From positions 2,697,501 through 2,761,500 of the forward strand of contig JAXIVH010000044.1 of assembly GCA_036785325.1 (NCBI GenBank): a stretch of DNA of 64,000 nucleotides, given 5' to 3'. A program made the translations under genes and the position numbers. The stretch comes from Urophycis tenuis (taxonomy: Eukaryota; Chordata; Actinopteri; Gadiformes; Phycidae). Numbering within the stretch: the first letter of the stretch is position 1; every line of letters begins with the position of its first letter. This document shows, in pieces, positions 59,311-64,000 of this stretch. Under the pieces are notes generated by a model. That model saw nothing but the letters and a program-made list of their open reading frames with translations. It ran no database searches and was not told where the DNA came from.

Positions 59311-62106
59311 ATTGAAAAGTTGAAGGTATGTTTTTAGCTGCTGGGTAGACTTCAGTCAACCTGACGCAGTTTTGTCTTTGAGCAACCAAATTGCTCGGGG
59401 ATGGGCTCATTTTAAGCGGGGAAATCTAAGGTTCCCAACGGCGTATGGCAAGATTATATTGAGTCATGGGTCGTTGAAATACTAAGCTAATTAATTTCTG
59501 TTCTTTATTGAAAGATTGATCTTAATTGAAACGTTGAAGGTATGTTTTTAGCTGCTGGGTAGACTTCAGTCAACCTGACGCAGTTTAGTCTGTGATCAAC
59601 CAGACTGCTCGCGGATGGGCTCATTTTAAGCGGGGAAATCTAAGCTTTCCAACGGCGTATGGCAAGACTATATTGACTCATTGGTCGTTGAAATACTAAG
59701 CTAATTAATTTGTGATCTGTAAGGAAAGATTGATGTTAACTGAAACGTTGAAGGTATGTTTTTAGCTGCTGGGTAGACTTCAGTCAACCTGACACAGTTT
59801 TGTCTCTGAGCAACCAAATTGCTTGGGGATGGGCTCATTTTAAGCGGGGAAATCTAAGCTTTCCAACGGCGTATGGCAAGACTATATTGACTCATGGGTC
59901 GTTGAAATACTAAGATAATTAATTTGTGTTCTGTAAGGAAAGATTGATGTTAATTGAAACGTTGAAGGTATGTTTTTAGCTGCTGGGTAGACTTCACTCA
60001 ACCTGACACAGTTTTGTCTGTGATCAACCAGACTGCTGGCGGATGGGCTCATTTTAAGCAGGGAAATCTAAGCTTTTCAACGGCGTATGGTAAGACTATA
60101 TTCACCAAAGGGCCGTTGAAATACTAAGCTAATTAATTTGTGTTCTGTAAGGAAAGATTGATGTTAATTGAAACGTTAAAGGTATGTTTTTGGCTGCTGG
60201 GTAGACTTCATTCAACCTGACGCAGTTTAGTCTGTGATCAACCAGACTGCTCGCGGATGGGCTCATTTTAAGCGGGGAAATCTAAGCTTTCCAACGGCGT
60301 ATGGCAAGATTATATTGACTCATGGGTCGTTGAAATACTAAGCTAATTAATTTGTGTTCTGTAAGGAAAGATTGATGTTAATTGAAACGTTGAAGGTATG
60401 TTTTTAGCTGCTGGGTAGACTTCAGTCAACCTGACGCAGTTTAGTCTTTGAGCAACCAAATTGCTCGGGGATGGGCTCATTATAAGCGGGGAAATCTAAG
60501 CTTTCCAACGGCGTATGGCAAGACTATATTCACCAAAGGGTCGTTGAAATACTAAGCTAATTAATTTGTGTTCTGTAAGGAAAGATTGATGTTAATTGAA
60601 ACGTTGAAGGTATGTTTTTAGCTGCTGGGTAGACTTCAGTCAACCTGACGCAGTTTAGTCTGTGATCAACCAGACTGCTCGCGGATGGGCTCATTTTAAG
60701 CGGGGAAATCTAAGCTTTCCAACGGCGTATGGCAAGACTATATTGACTCATGGGTCGTTGAAATACTAAGATAATTCATTTGTGTTCTGTAAGGAAAGAT
60801 TGATGTTAATTGAAACGTTGAAGGTATGTTTTTAGCTGCTGGGTAGACTTCACTCAACCTGACACAGTTTTGTCTGTGATCAACCAGACTGCTGGCGGAT
60901 GGGCTCATTTTAAGCAGGGAAATCTAAGCTTTTCAACGGCGTATGGTAAGACTATATTCACCAAAGGGCCGTTGAAATACTAAGCTAATTAATTTGTGTT
61001 CTGTAAGGAAAGATTGATGTTAATTGAAACGTTAAAGGTATGTTTTTGGCTGCTGGGTAGACTTCATTCAACCTGACGCAGTTTAGTCTGTGATCAACCA
61101 GACTGCTCGCGGATGGGCTCATTTTAAGCGGGAAAATCTAAGCTTTCCAACGGCGTATGGCAAGACTATATTGACTCATGGGTCGTTGAAATACTAAGCT
61201 AATTAATTTGTGTTCTGTAAGGAAAGATTGATGTTAATTGAAACGTTGAAGGTATGTTTTTAGCTGCTGGGTAGACTTCAGTCAACCTGACGCAGTTTAG
61301 TCTGTGAGCAACCAAATTGCTCGGGGATGGGCTCATTATAAGCGGGGAAATCTAAGCTTTCCAACGGCGTATGGCAAGACTATATTCACCAAAGGGTCGT
61401 TGAAATACTAAGCTAATTAATTTGTGTTCTGTAAGGAAAGATTGATGTTAATTGAAACGTTGAAGGTATGTTTTTAGCTGCTGGGTAGACTTCAGTCAAC
61501 CTGACGCAGTTTAGTCTGTGATCAACCAGACTGCTCGCGGATGGGCTCATTTTAAGCGGGGAAATCTAAGCTTTCCAACGGCGTATGGCAAGACTATATC
61601 GACTCATGGGTCGTTGAAATACTAAGCTAATTAATTTGTGTTCTGTAAGGAAAGATTGATGTTAATTGAAACGTTGAAGGTATGTTTTTAGCTGCTGGGT
61701 AGACTTCAGTCAACCTGACCCAGTTTAGTCTGTGATCAACCAGACTGCTCGCGGATGGGCTCATTTTAAGCGGGGAAATCTAAGCTTTCCAACGGCGTAT
61801 GGCAAGACTATATTGACTCATGGGTCGTTTAAATACTAAGCTAATTAATTTGTGTTCTGTAAGGAAAGATTGATGTAAATTGAAACGTTGAAGGTATGTC
61901 TTTAGCTGCTGTGTAGACTTCAGTCAACCTGACGCAGATTTGTCTGTGAGCAACCAAATTGCTCGGGGATGGGCTCATTATAAGCGGGGAAATCTAAGCT
62001 TTCCAACGGCGTATGGCAAGACTATATTCAACAAAGGGCCGTTGAAATACTAAGCTAATTAATTTGTGTTCTGTAAGGAAAGATTGATGTTAATTGAAAC
62101 GTTAAA
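59311..62106 (+). repeat. 214-bp satellite, block S20 (13.1 monomers), ends at LINE
   Basis: A GCTGGCGGATGGG form recurs 856 bp (4 x 214) apart (60035 and 60891), each followed one monomer later by TTTTTGGCTGC. The run near 61592-61740 (ATATCGACTC, then CTGACCCAG) repeats the S5 and S12 order. The satellite stops inside GAAACGTTAAA at the LINE junction. Confidence 0.95.
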
Positions 62107-64000
62107 CGGCCCCCCCCTGGAGCTAGGCCTGGGGGAAGGGCCCGTTGGCGAGCGCCTGGTGGCCGGGTCTACGCCCGCGGGGCCCGGTCGGGCACAGCCC
62201 GAAGGAACGACGCGGGACCCTCTTCCCATGGGTTCACCACCCGTGGGAGGGGCCAAAGGGGTCGGGTGCGATGTGAGCTGGGCAGCAGCAGGAGGCGGGG
62301 ACCTGGGCGGTCCGACCCTCAGCTGCAGAAGCTAGCTCTGGGGACGTGGAACGTCACCTCTCTGGCGGGGAAGGAGCCGGAGCTGGTGTGCGAGGCTGAG
62401 AGGTACCGGCTAGATATAGTCGGGCTCACCTCGACACACAGTTTGGGCTCTGGAACCAGCGTCCTTCAGAGGGGTTGGACTCTTTTCCACTCTGGAGTTG
62501 CCCCTGGGGAGAGGCGCCGAGCGGGGGTGGGAATGCTTATCTCCCCCCGGCTTGGTGCCTGTACGTTGGGGTTCACCCCGGTAGACGAGAGGGTAGCCTC
62601 CCTCCGCCTTCGGGTGGGGGGACGGGTCCTGACTGTCGTTTGTGCTTATGCACCGAACGGCAGTTCAGAGTACCCACCCTTTCTTGAGTCCTTAGGGGGA
62701 GTGTTGGAAAGCGCTCCTTCTGGGGACTCCCTTGTTCTGCTGGGGGACTTCAACGCCCATGTGGGCAATGACAGTGAGACCTGGAGGGGCGTGATTGGGA
62801 GGAACGGCCCCCCTGATCTGAACCCGAGTGGTGTTTTGTTGTTGGACTTCTGTGCTCGTCATGGATTGTCCATAACGAACACCATGTTCAAGCATAAGGG
62901 TGTCCACATGTGCACTTGGCACCAGGACACCCTAGGCCGCAGTTCGATGATCGACTTTGTAGTTGTATCATCGGACTTGCGGCCGCATGTCTTGGACACT
63001 CGGGTGAAGAGAGGGGCGGAGCTGTCAACTGATCACCACCTGGTGGCGAGTTGGCTCCGATGGCGGGGGAAGATGCCGGTCAGACCTGGCAGACCCAAAC
63101 GTACTGTGAGGGTCTTCTGGGAACGTCTGGCTGAATCTCCTGTCAGAACGAGCTTCAACTCCCACCTCCGGGAGAGCTTCAACCATGTCCCGGGGGAGGC
63201 GGGGGACATAGAGTCCGAGTGGACCTTGTTCCGTGCCTCCATTGTTGAAGCGGCCGACCGGAGCTGTGGCCGTAAGGTCGTCGGTGCCTGTCGTGGCGGC
63301 AACCCCCGAACCCGCTGGTGGACCCCAGCGGTAAGGGATGCCGTCAAGCTGAAGAAGGAGTCCTACCGGGCCTTTTTGGCCCGTGGGACTCCTGAGGCAG
63401 CTGATGGGTACCGGCGGGCCAAGCGGGGCGCGGCTTCGGCGGTTGCGGAGGCAAAAACTCGGGTGTGGGAGGAGTTTGGTGAGGCCATGGAGAAGGACTT
63501 CCGAACGGCTTCGAGGAGATTCTGGACCACCATCCGGCGTCTCAGGAGGGGGAAGCAGTGCTCTGTCAACACCGTGTACGGTGGGGACGGGGCGCTGCTG
63601 ACCTCGACTCGGGACGTTGTGAATCGGTGGGGGGAATACTTCGAAGACCTCCTCAATCCCACCAACACGCCTTCCAGGGTGGAAGCAGGGTCTGGGGACT
63701 CGGGGGGGGACTCTCCTATCTCCGGGGCCGAGATCGCCGAGGTGGTTAAAAAGCTCCTTGGTGGTAAGGCCCCGGGGGTGGACGAGATCCACCCCGGGTT
63801 CCTAAAGGCCCTGGATGCTGTGGGGCTGTCTTGGTTGACACGTCTCTGCAGCATCGCGTGGACATCGGGGGCAGTGCCTCTGGATTGGCAGACCGGGGTG
63901 GTGGTTCCCCTCTTCAAAAAGGGGGACCGGAGGGTGTGCTCCAACTACAGGGGGATCACACTCCTCAGCCTCCCCGGTAAGGTCTATTCGGGGGTCCTGG
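62107..64000 (+). mobile_element. Non-LTR retrotransposon (LINE), 5' portion, window-truncated
   Basis: Base composition jumps from AT-rich satellite to GC-rich DNA at 62107. The leader (C-run, then GAGCGCCTGGTGGCCGGG, GGGCACAGCCCGAAGG) resembles the 5' part of an abundant teleost LINE recalled from memory; I place it near the I/Nimb-type families only tentatively. The element lies sense on + and continues past 64000, so its 3' end and target-site duplication cannot be seen. It is inserted directly into a satellite monomer. Confidence 0.85.
62107..64000 (+). CDS. LINE ORF2: APE-type endonuclease and reverse transcriptase (partial)
   Basis: One frame is open from the satellite junction to the window end (631 codons, no stop). 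It would encode the polyprotein that nicks target DNA and copies the element RNA into it. Counting from 62107, the endonuclease begins near codon 79 (GTWNVTSL), with LLGDFNAHVG near 211-220, SSMIDFVVVSSDL near 279-291 and STDHHLV near 307-313 holding the expected Asp, Asn and His residues. The usual LQE glutamate segment reads DIVGLTSTHSLGSG, so that residue is not seen in its normal place. A linker with RTRWWTP near 404 leads to reverse transcriptase: GGKAPGVDEIHP near 552-563 and KKGDRRVCSNYRGITLLS near 604-621. The YADD catalytic box lies beyond the window. The first ATG is at 62533, inside the endonuclease, so either initiation is non-AUG or the true start lies upstream and is lost by 5' truncation. 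Antisense frames here are shadows. Confidence 0.85.

Noticed and set aside
63025..63792. 255-codon antisense frame and other antisense frames in the LINE
   Set aside because: The sense frame carries recognisable endonuclease and reverse transcriptase motifs over the same bases; the antisense frame reflects GC-rich codon usage.

Overview
The window is eukaryotic repeat-rich DNA, most likely from a ray-finned fish. It has no prokaryotic gene layout. Nearly all of it is tandem repeats in head-to-tail orientation on the + strand. The fish call rests on the LINE at the right end, whose 5' leader and ORF resemble an abundant teleost non-LTR family recalled from memory; no species can be named. I see no intact host gene, tRNA, rRNA or CRISPR array.

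Three repeat systems are interleaved. (1) An AT-rich satellite with a 214-bp monomer fills 20 blocks between 1 and 62106. It shows local higher-order periods of 3, 4, 5 and 10 monomers. (2) A roughly 1-kb non-satellite cassette (A1 to A17) interrupts the satellite 17 times, always at the same phase of the monomer. Each cassette carries a 504-bp exon-like relic with a preserved 3' splice-site-like TTCCAG and a GTAAGT donor, then an intron-like CA/TA microsatellite tract. The 3' half of the exon reads as a conserved-looking protein segment (RGSNSLEGLHAHL...MPFQ), interrupted by TGA in 14 of 17 copies. (3) A 2.06 to 2.78-kb unit (B) containing 0.8 to 0.85 kb of degenerate CCCTAA telomere-like repeat occurs as a two-unit array (3663-8561) and a four-unit array (18973-28013).

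Layout: 1-3662 satellite with cassettes A1 and A2; 3663-8561 B1, B2 and a partial unit; 8562-18972 satellite with A3, A4 and A5, including a 28-monomer run; 18973-28013 B3 to B6 and a partial unit; 28014-62106 satellite with A6 to A17; 62107-64000 the 5' part of a LINE (endonuclease and the start of reverse transcriptase), cut by the window end.

The segment from about 514 to 8500 recurs about 15,311 bp downstream with few differences, so a large segmental duplication is nested in the array. The second copy has two extra B units. The pattern fits pericentromeric or subtelomeric heterochromatin shaped by unequal exchange, gene conversion and perhaps circular-DNA reintegration. The only feature with clear coding capacity is the LINE.
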